Below, in pieces: positions 1 through 7,622 of a stretch of 64,000 nt of DNA. The stretch spans positions 20,106 to 84,105 of the forward strand of contig CALEGP010000023.1 of the NCBI GenBank assembly GCA_937876245.1, written 5' to 3'. This stretch comes from an uncultured Actinomycetes bacterium. GTDB taxonomy: Bacteria; Actinomycetota; Actinomycetes; Nanopelagicales; Nanopelagicaceae. The translations under genes were made by a program, and so were the position numbers. Within the stretch, counting starts at the first letter, position 1; each line of letters opens with the position of its first letter. The notes beneath the pieces were generated by a model. That model did no database searches, was not told the origin of the DNA, and saw only the letters and a list, made by a program, of their open reading frames with translations.

Positions 1-2
1 CC

Positions 3-113
3 GTTGTAACGCTCTTTACTGTGCGCGCTCTGGCAAATGGTTCGACAATTACTCTTGGCAAAATTGTTATGTCTGGGACTGTTATGGCCGGCAATTACTT
101 CTCCCTAATCTGA
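3..113 (+). CDS. C-terminal end of a truncated, unidentified protein
   Basis: An open frame runs from base 3 to a TGA at 111-113 and encodes 36 residues rich in Val, Gly, Thr and Ala, ending FSLI. The composition is protein-like (alternating hydrophobic and small polar residues, as in a beta-rich or secreted protein), so this is probably the tail of a gene that starts before the window. A second frame (base 2 to 261) is also open, but its translation is rich in Trp, Cys and Tyr and looks non-coding. No function can be given. Confidence 0.4.
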   Translation, partial: VVTLFTVRALANGSTITLGKIVMSGTVMAGNYFSLI

Positions 114-234
114 AATCTAATTTCGAATTTCTATCAAGATATTCGTCATTAGTTGAAGCTTCAACTAAAATGAACTATATAGCTATTTCAAAGGAGAATC
201 TATTCCTAATTGGATTACCGATACCCTTTCGGCC

Positions 235-876
235 ATGGGCAGAAGAAAAGTATCAATCGGTCTAGTCATTCTTGGCGCATTGCTGCTCACAAGTTGTGGT
301 CTTCCGACCGGAAATGAGCGGCCAGAAGATGTGAAACTTCGCGAAGGTATTAAATCTTTGATATCCCAATATGAAACTAAATTTCCAAAATCAGTTAATT
401 GGGATTCGGCGAAAGTTACTGCTCAGATCTCACGGCGCCTGCCCGATGGTCTGGCTACTGAGGCCGGATGGAGCCTAAAGTGGCCGAACTATGTTCAAGG
501 TGAGCTAGCAAGTGCAGTAGTGCCATGGATTGTTCTTGGACAGTTTCCAGAAAAATTTGCGCTAGATGTCAATAGTTATAAGGGAGGGACCCCCGTAGCT
601 TCAGGCATAGCGGCACAAATCGTAAAGCTTCAAGACGATCTCTTTGGCGGCAGCTTCTTCGCTGCCGTAGTTAATATTAGACTTTCAAAAAATGATCCAA
701 GGTGGATGGTTTTTACGACCGTGCCCTATCTCCCTGTTACTGATCCTGCTTACGGCTTTGCGGAATCAGTGAGTAGGAAATGGGAAATCAAAGATTTTGG
801 AACTGCAACCGTAGGCTGCAATGTGGTTCCGAGTAGCGTCCAAAGAGAATTCGGGTTTACTTGCTCGCCGAGATAA
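235..876 (+). CDS. putative lipoprotein of unknown function
   Basis: The product has 213 residues. Its N-terminus is a lipoprotein signal: basic residues (RRK) at 3-5, a hydrophobic stretch, then a lipobox LLTSC with Cys21 as the predicted lipidated residue. The mature part has no motif I recognise; it is mixed alpha/beta with several Trp residues and is presumably attached to the outer face of the membrane. An AAGGAG sequence lies near 192-196, about 40 bases upstream of this ATG and too far to serve it well. The alternative in-frame starts nearer to it are weak (ATT), so the start is uncertain. The 3' end overlaps the end of the convergent permease gene by 20 bases. Confidence 0.75.
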   Translation: MGRRKVSIGLVILGALLLTSCGLPTGNERPEDVKLREGIKSLISQYETKFPKSVNWDSAKVTAQISRRLPDGLATEAGWSLKWPNYVQGELASAVVPWIVLGQFPEKFALDVNSYKGGTPVASGIAAQIVKLQDDLFGGSFFAAVVNIRLSKNDPRWMVFTTVPYLPVTDPAYGFAESVSRKWEIKDFGTATVGCNVVPSSVQREFGFTCSPR

Positions 877-2062
877 AATTACTTGGGTTTAAGGCGAAAC
901 TCTCTTTACATCCTGGCATGCAGAAGTAATACATTTTGCCATCTAAGTTATAGCTTGCCGGAGCATCGGAAATCCGAACCTGCATTCCACAAACCCAGTC
1001 TTTGGCAAACTCTTGATTTTGTCCGTCAGTCACTCGAGTGCGGTACATCCAATAGATCCAGATGATTACCGCAAGGGCCATAACATCTAAAATCGTCGTG
1101 TAATTCCATCCGACTGGATTTGAATGCGCCATATTGTGGCTCGTTTTAGGAATTAAGTTAAGTAGATTAAATATCAGCTCGGTTATGAAGCCGGCTAGGC
1201 TCATCACCAACCAAAATACCAACGTTAGACGAATTGCCAATTTGGTTCCGTAGTACTTGCGATAAATAAGTACCAAGGGCAGTGATATCAAATCTGCGAA
1301 AATAAATGCGATCGCCCCGCCGAAGGTGATTCCACCATGCCATAGCGCTGCTGCCAGCGGCACATTTCCAACTGAACAGACGAAACTTATAAAGGCAATA
1401 AATGGACCGATAATTGCATTTTCTAGGCTAGAAATAATTCCATGATCAGATATAAATAGCAGATTCCAAAAAGAAGCCGGGATCAGAATTGCAGCCAATC
1501 CAGCGACAACAAAACCAATTATCAATTCAACTCGCAACATTTTAAAATCACCGATTGTGTAACCGGCCGCATCATGCCAATTTGGTTTATGGTTAGAATC
1601 AAAATTCTCACTGGTTTCAAAACTCTCTTGCGAATCCCGAATTAATTTCGCTGGAATCAATTTTGGTATAAATATTTTGAGCATCAGAATCATCAGCGCT
1701 CCTCCGACAAATTCGGCTACAGCAAATTGCCACCCCATAAGAATCCACAGGACAAGGCCCAGCTCGATTACTAGATTTGTGCTGGCGAACATAAAGACCA
1801 TAGAGGCGGTGAAGTTTGCTCCCTTAGAAAATAAACTTTTTGCCAATGCGCTGGCCGAGTAAGAACAAGAGGAACTTATGGCGCCAAAAAATGAGGCTTT
1901 TGAAATGCTTTTTAGGCTGTCATCACCCAATTGCTCTCGCATTTTTTTTCTAGAAGCAAATGCCTGAACCGCACCCGAAAGCGTAAATCCGATTACTAGC
2001 GCCCAAAAAGTATGGAAAAACATCCACCAACCCTCGATGAGCCCATCAAAAACTTTATTCAT
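857..2062 (-). CDS. ArsP/DUF318-type permease with C-terminal YHS domain
   Basis: This 401-residue protein has about eight or nine hydrophobic segments and the two half-repeats typical of the ArsP/UPF0718 (DUF318) permease family: SSSCSYSASA around residues 63-72 and CSVGNVPLAAALWHGG in the second half. Family members export organoarsenicals or are linked to metals. A cytoplasmic or periplasmic tail (about 353-397) matches the YHS domain, a small metal-binding fold: VCGM (Cys358), YYFC (Cys381) and PGC (Cys385), with the usual Phe and Pro spacing. Substrate is unknown; a thiophilic metal(loid) is an inference from the YHS cysteines. It lies 8 bases downstream of hpf on the same strand, so the two may share a transcript. 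Confidence 0.85.
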   Translation of the reverse strand: MNKVFDGLIEGWWMFFHTFWALVIGFTLSGAVQAFASRKKMREQLGDDSLKSISKASFFGAISSSCSYSASALAKSLFSKGANFTASMVFMFASTNLVIELGLVLWILMGWQFAVAEFVGGALMILMLKIFIPKLIPAKLIRDSQESFETSENFDSNHKPNWHDAAGYTIGDFKMLRVELIIGFVVAGLAAILIPASFWNLLFISDHGIISSLENAIIGPFIAFISFVCSVGNVPLAAALWHGGITFGGAIAFIFADLISLPLVLIYRKYYGTKLAIRLTLVFWLVMSLAGFITELIFNLLNLIPKTSHNMAHSNPVGWNYTTILDVMALAVIIWIYWMYRTRVTDGQNQEFAKDWVCGMQVRISDAPASYNLDGKMYYFCMPGCKESFALNPSNFISASK

Positions 2063-2070
2063 CCAAAACC

Positions 2071-2412
2071 TTAGCCACGGCCATTTGGTTTCCTGACGCT
2101 CTCATGGTTCAAATCTTTCGCCTTCTCGTGAAATTTTCTGATTTGTAATTCGAATGCTGCGACCGCTTGATCGAATGCGGAGACATCGTTAAAGCCAGAG
2201 CCCTCGGCTCGTACGAATGGACCAACGCCGTGCGTGGTCAAAATCACCTCGTGAGAAGATTTTCCAAAACGTGGATTTTGCTCGTGTTTAACTTCGACTT
2301 TTATGCCATCTATCGCCACATTAAAACGAGATAGAGATTTGAGTTTTTCGGTAGCTATCGCCTTGAAGTCCTCGGCCAAATTAACTTTCCTAGCGTGGAT
2401 TACGATTTCCAT
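2071..2412 (-). CDS. hpf: short ribosome hibernation promoting factor (HPF/YfiA family)
   Basis: This 113-residue protein starts MEIVIHARKVNLAEDFKAIA and has the beta-alpha-beta-beta-beta-alpha layout of the HPF/RaiA fold, which binds the decoding centre of idle 70S ribosomes. It carries only the N-terminal domain plus a short basic tail; the C-terminal dimerisation domain of long HPF, the usual actinobacterial form that makes 100S dimers, is absent. In mycobacteria the long gene lies between comF and secA; here that place is empty. The divergent sulP gene begins 138 bases away. Recognition as HPF is firm; the hibernation mode is inferred from length. Confidence 0.88.
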   Translation of the reverse strand: MEIVIHARKVNLAEDFKAIATEKLKSLSRFNVAIDGIKVEVKHEQNPRFGKSSHEVILTTHGVGPFVRAEGSGFNDVSAFDQAVAAFELQIRKFHEKAKDLNHESVRKPNGRG

Positions 2413-2550
2413 ATTAACTCCTACTCAATCACGGCTGCCGAATTCTGTCTCTATGTAATTGTGCTTACCTCTTTAAGTTACACCAATTTGGACTCTAATG
2501 AATCATTTTAGGAAAAATTTATACTCCTGGAGGAGTAAGATTTCGGTGAG

Positions 2551-3810
2551 ATGAATCGCCTAAGTGAATTTCTTCCGAATCGTGCCGATTACAAAGGGGC
2601 GAGCGCTCATTGGAGAAAGGATCTACTGGCTGGCATTACTGTAGGAATAGTTGCTCTTCCATTAGCCTTAGCCTTTGGCATCACCACTGGAGCCGGCGCT
2701 GCCGCAGGTTTGATAACAGCGATTCTGGCCGGTTTTCTAGCCGCCATCTTTGGCGGTTCTAATTTTCAAGTAAGTGGCCCAACTGGCGCAATGACTGTAA
2801 TCCTTGTTCCTATTGTTACCAAATATGGCATCGATTCACTAATTCCACTCGGATTTTTCGCCGGTTTACTAACTTTAGTTCTGGGAATTTGTCGGGCCGG
2901 GTCGATTATAAATCGAGTTCCGTGGCCAGTGATGGAGGGATTTACCCTAGGAATTGCAATCGTAATTGCGTTACAACAGATTCCCACTGCCCTAGCCACG
3001 CCTTCTATCAGTGGCAACAGAACTGTGATTACCGCTTGGAATACAACCAAATCAGCTGTTGATCATGGCCTAAATTATCGAGCAATATTTATAGTCTTAC
3101 TAACAATGATCGTGAAATTCGTATACCCCAAACTAGCTCACAGGTTAAAAATTCATATCCCGGCAAGTTTCATGGCAATAATCGTGAGCTCGATTGTAGT
3201 TATAGCATTTGGCGTAGATATACCGACCGTAGGAGATATGCCCGCTTCAATTTTTCACTTTCATAAATTCGAATTCTTTGGTCTCGGCGGCTATGAATTG
3301 GTCTCCGCCGTAATTGCCATTTCACTTCTCGCCTCGATTGAATCACTCTTATCTGCAAGGGTGGGAGACCAACTTGCACATATTCATGATGATGAACTTA
3401 AGTACAAGCCGAATCGTGAACTCTTTGGTCAGGGCCTAGCTTCTATGTTCTCTTCATTGGCGGGCGGAATGCCTGCTACTGGAGCAATTGCCAGGACTGG
3501 AGTTAATATACGTTCAGGCGCAAATTCACGACTCTCGGCAATATTTCATGCATTATTTTTGCTTGCAGTAGTTTTAGTTCTCTCCCCAATTATTTCAAAA
3601 ATTCCAACTGCTGCGCTGGCAGGAGTACTGATTGGTACTTCTTACCGAATGGTGAGCCCAGCGAATTTGCGTGAACTGCTCAGGACAACTCGTCTGGACT
3701 CGACAATTCTGCTCACCACCGCGCTTCTCGTAATTTTTGTTGATCTAATTTGGGGTATAGCCCTAGGCACTCTGCTCTACTTTGTATTGAGAAAATTAAA
3801 GAGGAAGTAG
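2551..3810 (+). CDS. SulP family anion transporter without STAS domain
   Basis: The 419-residue membrane protein has the SulP/SLC26 signature: an early cytoplasmic stretch with WRKDLLAGITVG, then GPTGAMTVILVP near residue 75 and about 12 to 14 hydrophobic segments. SulP proteins move sulfate, bicarbonate or other anions across the inner membrane. The protein ends soon after the last membrane segment with basic residues, so the usual cytoplasmic STAS domain is missing. A strong ribosome site (GGAGGAG at 2529-2535) precedes the ATG. The end overlaps the convergent 129-residue membrane protein gene by 15 bases. The anion carried cannot be told from the sequence. Confidence 0.9.
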   Translation: MNRLSEFLPNRADYKGASAHWRKDLLAGITVGIVALPLALAFGITTGAGAAAGLITAILAGFLAAIFGGSNFQVSGPTGAMTVILVPIVTKYGIDSLIPLGFFAGLLTLVLGICRAGSIINRVPWPVMEGFTLGIAIVIALQQIPTALATPSISGNRTVITAWNTTKSAVDHGLNYRAIFIVLLTMIVKFVYPKLAHRLKIHIPASFMAIIVSSIVVIAFGVDIPTVGDMPASIFHFHKFEFFGLGGYELVSAVIAISLLASIESLLSARVGDQLAHIHDDELKYKPNRELFGQGLASMFSSLAGGMPATGAIARTGVNIRSGANSRLSAIFHALFLLAVVLVLSPIISKIPTAALAGVLIGTSYRMVSPANLRELLRTTRLDSTILLTTALLVIFVDLIWGIALGTLLYFVLRKLKRK

Positions 3811-4185
3811 ATAAATTATTAGCGTTATTGTCAGCGCCAACGATATTGCTTGAATCAAAATTGATGTAGCAGTCCTACGATCTCTTCTACGATCCTCCGG
3901 AGATGCAACTCTTGAGAGATTTCCTAGTGATTTAAAGTTAAAAGTTCCCATAAGCCCAAAAGCTAGGCAGAACTTTCGACGAGATTGAATAAAGCCAATT
4001 GCAAATATCAGGGCCGGGATAAATACAGCCAACCGAGCGCTCTTAACACTGTCTGTAGTGAGCACGCCAAATGTAGTTGTAATAGTAAGAATTAGACCAA
4101 TGAGTGCAACGGCTTGTCTGCGACGAATTTCGCCTTTGCCTATATTGCAGCTTCCCGAAACATATTCAAATTCTGGAACTGTCAT
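3796..4185 (-). CDS. small membrane protein of unknown function
   Basis: This product of 129 residues has a polar N-terminus, two adjacent hydrophobic segments (about residues 25-45 and 50-66), a basic loop (RVASPEDRRRDRR) and a final hydrophobic segment ending at the C-terminus (about 108-129). I recognise no family. Its start lies only 3 bases after the stop of the 48-residue gene at 4189-4335, so the two are almost certainly co-translated. Its end overlaps the convergent sulP gene. Confidence 0.65.
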   Translation of the reverse strand: MTVPEFEYVSGSCNIGKGEIRRRQAVALIGLILTITTTFGVLTTDSVKSARLAVFIPALIFAIGFIQSRRKFCLAFGLMGTFNFKSLGNLSRVASPEDRRRDRRTATSILIQAISLALTITLIIYLLPL

Positions 4186-4188
4186 AAA

Positions 4189-4335
4189 TTAAACAGCTTC
4201 GTGATCATCGTCGGCAAAGACTTCGTGATCATCGTCACCACTTTCGGCGACCCATTCAAATAGAGTTTTGATTCCGGCAATTATGAGAGCGAAAAAGGTA
4301 AGCGTTGCCATCAAGCGACGAAGTGCCTTAACCAT
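4189..4335 (-). CDS. 48-residue single-pass membrane peptide with acidic His/Asp repeat
   Basis: The frame begins at ATG 4333-4335 and ends at TAA 4189-4191. It encodes a basic start (MVKALRRL), one hydrophobic helix (about residues 9-26) and an acidic tail containing DDDHEVFA followed by DDDHEAV. The tail repeat comes from a 24-base tandem duplication in the DNA. The Asp/His clusters could bind a divalent metal, but this is only suggested by composition. It is the first gene of a two-gene unit with the 129-residue membrane protein. Too short for most gene finders, but the codon pattern, the coupling and the membrane-helix layout support it. Confidence 0.65.
   Translation of the reverse strand: MVKALRRLMATLTFFALIIAGIKTLFEWVAESGDDDHEVFADDDHEAV
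4197..4236. repeat. 24-base-period tandem repeat inside the 48-residue gene
   Basis: The 16-base sequence CTTCGTGATCATCGTC occurs at 4197-4212 and again at 4221-4236. The period is 24 bases, so each unit is exactly eight codons and the reading frame is kept. It gives the doubled acidic DDDHE motif at the C-terminus. Confidence 0.9.
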
Positions 4336-4359
4336 GAGACAAATCTACCCCAAGAATTA

Positions 4360-5517
4360 TCAGGCTGTCCTGTTATAGACCAGCGACACAATTCTATCGA
4401 TGGCCTCGCTAATTATTTCTTCACTCGTGGCAAAATTTAAACGGACGAACTGTCCCGACTCTGGTCCAAAGGAGATCCCTGAATTGAGTGCGAGCTTTGC
4501 CTCTTTCAGCAAAACAGCAGCCGGGTTCTCTCCTAAATTCAACGAGGAAAGGTCTAGCCAGGCCAAATATGAAGAATCAGGCTCGCGATAGCCAACAGAG
4601 GGCAGCTTTTCAGCTAATTCATTCGCTAAAAATTTACGATTGCTGTCCAGGGTTTCGATTGCGCTATCAAGCCAGTCGACGCACTCGTAAGCAGTTGCTG
4701 CTGCCACTGCTCCGAGCAGTGAAGCTCTAGAGTGAAGGGCCGGTGGCAGAGTTTTTGCCCGCGTTAATAGCTCTAAATGCCCTGTCACAATAGTTGCGCA
4801 TTTGAGCCCAGCTAAGTTCCAACTCTTACTCGCAGCTGTTACGCAAACCCCGACTTCTCGAGCAATATCGCTTACGGCAAGAAATGGTGTGAAATCCTCC
4901 CGAGCATAAGTTAATGGCGCATGAATTTCATCGCTGAAAACACTGACACCAAATTTTTTTGCCATTTCGGCAATGCTCGCCAACTCATCTCTCGAAAATA
5001 TGACACCTACCGGATTATGTGGGTTGCATAAGAAATGGGCCTTTACTCCACCGGCATAACCTCTCTCGATAGCTGCCAAATCAATCGAATATTTCTGGCC
5101 ATTCTTGGTGAGTGGAGCGTCGAATACTTCACACCTAAGTTCCCTTATCCAATTATTCATATTGTGATAAACAGGTGAGTTAATCATTATGGAATCACCC
5201 GGCTTAACAATGGTTCGAGCCATCTCAACCATTCCAACCCCAACATCAGTAGCTATGAAAACTTGTTCTGGGTCTATTTCCCAGGCCCAGCGCGCTCTCG
5301 CAAATTGCGCCAAATTTATACCAAGCTCTGGAATTGGGCCTAGGTACCCCGTATCCGAACTTTCCAACATCTCGATAAGACGATCACGAATTGGTTTCGC
5401 AATTTCGAAATCCATTTCCGCAACTGGAAGTGGCAGGACATCAAGAGGATATTCCCGCCATTTTTCACTTTTACGCTGGCGTAATTCCGTCAAACTCGGA
5501 ACTGGAAGTTTACTCAT
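4360..5517 (-). CDS. patB: MalY/PatB family PLP-dependent C-S lyase
   Basis: This 385-residue fold-type I aminotransferase relative matches the MalY/PatB branch, which cleaves cystathionine and cysteine conjugates (beta-lyase) to pyruvate, ammonia and a thiol. Visible marks are PLPVAEMDFEIAKPI at the start, CNPHNPVG at 164-171, SDEIHAPL at 195-202 (Asp contacting the pyridine nitrogen) and the Schiff-base lysine Lys231 in AASKSWNLAGLK. Length is normal for the family. The first 8 bases overlap the end of the terC-like gene, so the two are one transcription unit. A MalY-type regulatory role cannot be excluded. Confidence 0.9.
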   Translation of the reverse strand: MSKLPVPSLTELRQRKSEKWREYPLDVLPLPVAEMDFEIAKPIRDRLIEMLESSDTGYLGPIPELGINLAQFARARWAWEIDPEQVFIATDVGVGMVEMARTIVKPGDSIMINSPVYHNMNNWIRELRCEVFDAPLTKNGQKYSIDLAAIERGYAGGVKAHFLCNPHNPVGVIFSRDELASIAEMAKKFGVSVFSDEIHAPLTYAREDFTPFLAVSDIAREVGVCVTAASKSWNLAGLKCATIVTGHLELLTRAKTLPPALHSRASLLGAVAAATAYECVDWLDSAIETLDSNRKFLANELAEKLPSVGYREPDSSYLAWLDLSSLNLGENPAAVLLKEAKLALNSGISFGPESGQFVRLNFATSEEIISEAIDRIVSLVYNRTA

Positions 5518-6409
5518 TTAATTCACTGCCTCGGGTCTTTATCAAACTCAGAATTGCGGTAACTGCAAGGGTAAGAATTATGAATCCAAGGCTGAGTTGG
5601 AGAGAGATGTGCGGGATTGAAAAATTACCAATACGGTCCCAGTGCTGCTCGTGAAGTGCTTCAATCAATAGCTTAAGTCCAATAAATGCCAAGATAGCCG
5701 AAAGCCCCTCGGTCAAATAAACCAATTTCGTCATTAATTTGCCAATTAAAAAGTACAACTGACGTAATCCCATCAAAGCAAAAATATTTGCAGTAACGAT
5801 TATGTAAGGGTCTTTTGTTAGACCAAAAATCGCAGGAATTGAATCAAAAGCGAATAGAACATCGGTCATTGCAATGGCAATCAGGGCCAAGGTAAAAGTT
5901 GATGCCCCTTTATTTCGTAAATACGAAATAAAGCGACCCTCTCGCCATTCTTTCTCCTCGCTCTCCTTTACCAATGTGTATGCCGTATAGATTAAGAATG
6001 CGCCAAAAAAGAAGAAGATCCAAGAAAATTTACTAATTATTAGTGAGCCAATTGCTATAAAGCCGCCGCGCAGGAGTAGAGATGCGGCAATTCCGAATAG
6101 GAGAACTAGCTGCTCTTTCTCTTTTGCAACCTTCAACCTGGCAAGAATCAGAACAAAAACGAAAAGATTATCGAAGGAAAGTGAATATTCGGTGAGCCAA
6201 CCAGCAAAGAACTCCTTCTGAGCTTGTTCAGTGGCCCAGTGGCCCAGCGATATACCGAACGCAATTGCCAGCACGATATAGAAAACCGTCCAACTTGCGG
6301 CAGTCCGTAGCGTTGTTTCGCGATTTCGTTGCACGTATGCCATCGCAAAATCAAAACCTAAAACTAGGAGCAAAATTAGTAGCGTTATTTCCCAAACCGT
6401 TGCACTCAT
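5510..6409 (-). CDS. TerC/Alx family integral membrane protein
   Basis: The 299-residue protein has about eight or nine membrane helices with the TerC signature: acidic residues inside the membrane (FAGWLTEYSLSFDNLFVFVLIL near 87-108, and FAFDSIPAIFG near 186-196). TerC/Alx proteins act in manganese efflux or metal homeostasis linked to secreted metalloenzymes. It lies upstream of patB with an 8-base overlap. Substrate is inferred from the family only. Confidence 0.9.
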   Translation of the reverse strand: MSATVWEITLLILLLVLGFDFAMAYVQRNRETTLRTAASWTVFYIVLAIAFGISLGHWATEQAQKEFFAGWLTEYSLSFDNLFVFVLILARLKVAKEKEQLVLLFGIAASLLLRGGFIAIGSLIISKFSWIFFFFGAFLIYTAYTLVKESEEKEWREGRFISYLRNKGASTFTLALIAIAMTDVLFAFDSIPAIFGLTKDPYIIVTANIFALMGLRQLYFLIGKLMTKLVYLTEGLSAILAFIGLKLLIEALHEQHWDRIGNFSIPHISLQLSLGFIILTLAVTAILSLIKTRGSELNE

Positions 6410-6460
6410 GGCTCGTAAAGTACATTATTTCTAGGATTTAAATGCAAAATATCGAGAAAA

Positions 6461-7015
6461 CTAAGCCGTGTATGGGACTCCTGTGCTCGAATGACAGTCA
6501 TAGCCATTTGGATTTTTCAATAAGTACTTCTGGTGATACTCCTCAGCCAGCCAATATTCATTGCCCCTAGCACTTTGAACCTGAGTAACAATTTTGCCAA
6601 TACCTTCCTTCGTCAGCAAGGTTTGGTAAATATCTTTCGATGCAAGCGCCTCTTTCAGTTGGGGTTCAGTCGTCACAAAAATCATACTTCGATATTGGGT
6701 CCCGATATCGCCACCTTGCCTGTTTAGCGAAGTTGGATCATGCATAACCCAAAACTCGGCCAGTAAATCTTCAAATGAAATCGTCTTAGAATCAAAAGTG
6801 ACACATACTATTTCGGCATGATTGGTTGTTCCCATGCAGACCTCTTCATATGAAGGATTGGGCTTCTCTCCACCCATATATCCAACACTGGTGTCGCTGA
6901 CTCCTGGCAGTTTCCAGAATCGACGTTCAGCGCCCCAGAAACATCCAGTTGCAAAATACGCTTTTTCGATATTCCCTAAATTTCCTGTATCAATTGCTGC
7001 TGCATTGGAATCCAT
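6461..7015 (-). CDS. msrA: peptide methionine sulfoxide reductase MsrA
   Basis: MsrA reduces the S form of methionine sulfoxide in proteins and free methionine in the cytoplasm. The catalytic motif GCFWGAE lies at residues 24-30 with Cys25 as nucleophile; a second Cys in NPNGYDCHSS near the C-terminus is placed to resolve the disulfide. Length (184) is usual. The frame ends near the terC-like gene, on the same strand with a gap of about 50 bases. It fits with the other oxidative stress genes of the window. Confidence 0.95.
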   Translation of the reverse strand: MDSNAAAIDTGNLGNIEKAYFATGCFWGAERRFWKLPGVSDTSVGYMGGEKPNPSYEEVCMGTTNHAEIVCVTFDSKTISFEDLLAEFWVMHDPTSLNRQGGDIGTQYRSMIFVTTEPQLKEALASKDIYQTLLTKEGIGKIVTQVQSARGNEYWLAEEYHQKYLLKNPNGYDCHSSTGVPYTA

Positions 7016-7125
7016 TGGTGAATTCTTCCAGAAAAAACAAATATTGGGATTTTCTTGAATTATTCCCGAGAAAAGGTCAAAATTTAGGCAAACTCAAATA
7101 CCATGTAGAGTTAATTCACCGTATT

Positions 7126-7197
7126 GCCCCCGTAGCTCAGTGGATAGAGCACCGCCCTCCGGAGGCGGGAGCGCAGGTTCGATTCCCGTCGGGGGCA
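7126..7197 (+). tRNA. tRNA-Arg (anticodon CCG)
   Basis: The cloverleaf is clear: acceptor GCCCCCG pairing with CGGGGGC (7190-7196), D-arm GCTC/GAGC, anticodon stem CCGCC/GGCGG with loop CTCCGGA (anticodon CCG, codon CGG), T-loop TTCGATT. The CCA end is not encoded (CAA follows the discriminator A). The T-stem GCAGG/CCCGT has an A-C mismatch in the middle and a G-U at its base, which is unusual. Confidence 0.93.
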
Positions 7198-7233
7198 CAA
7201 ATCACAGAATCATTTTGGAAATGTCCTTGTGAA

Positions 7234-7252
7234 CTCCCGCAATAAACGGGAG
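7234..7252 (+). other. short hairpin between tRNA-Arg and whiB1
   Basis: CTCCCG (7234-7239) and CGGGAG (7247-7252) pair perfectly around a seven-base loop. No T-run follows, so it may be a processing signal behind the tRNA or part of the whiB1 leader. Confidence 0.4.
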
Positions 7253-7343
7253 AATAGAGTCCGCAATAGTTCTTGTGAATGGTATTTATTACCTTTTACT
7301 TCCCCAGATTTACAATTTATTCTTTAGAAGGAGCCCAGTAATT

Positions 7344-7613
7344 ATGGATTGGCGCCATGAATCCGCTTGCCGCGATGAAGATCCGGAACGCTTTTTCCCG
7401 GTCGGCAATACAGGCCCAGCCCTGGCTCAAATTGAAGAAGCAAAAAAAGTCTGTAATCGATGCATCGTTAAAGAGCCATGTCTTGCCTGGGCTCTTGAAA
7501 GTGGTCAAGATGCTGGAGTATGGGGCGGGCTTTCAGAAGATGAACGCCGAGCCCTAAAACGTCGCGCTGCGCGAAATCGTGCGCGTATGCTGGAAAATCA
7601 AAATAGTTTCTGA
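7344..7613 (+). CDS. whiB1: WhiB1/WblE-type iron-sulfur transcription regulator
   Basis: With the start at ATG 7344, preceded by AAGGAG at 7327-7332, the protein has 89 residues and the four iron-sulfur ligands at Cys9, Cys37, Cys40 and Cys46, the same spacing as in mycobacterial WhiB1. It keeps the GVWGG turn and a basic C-terminal DNA-binding stretch (ERRALKRRAARNRAR). WhiB1 binds a [4Fe-4S] cluster, reacts with nitric oxide and contacts the primary sigma factor. The longer in-frame start at 7275 adds 23 residues unlike the family and is less likely. The convergent pdtaS gene follows 9 bases later, the same neighbour as in Mycobacterium (Rv3219/Rv3220c). Confidence 0.93.
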   Translation: MDWRHESACRDEDPERFFPVGNTGPALAQIEEAKKVCNRCIVKEPCLAWALESGQDAGVWGGLSEDERRALKRRAARNRARMLENQNSF

Positions 7614-7622
7614 GCTCTTAAT

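Noticed and set aside
2..261. Open frame in the second reading frame at the left edge
   Set aside because: Its translation is rich in Trp, Cys and Tyr and overlaps the lipoprotein start; the frame ending at 113 is more protein-like.
2490..2524. Promoter -35/-10 pair for sulP (TTGGAC and TTATAC)
   Set aside because: The spacing is about 25 bases, too long for a standard promoter, so no promoter is claimed.
2766..3050. Long antisense frame inside sulP
   Set aside because: It is fully within a well-supported membrane protein gene on the other strand and has no ribosome site or recognisable domain.
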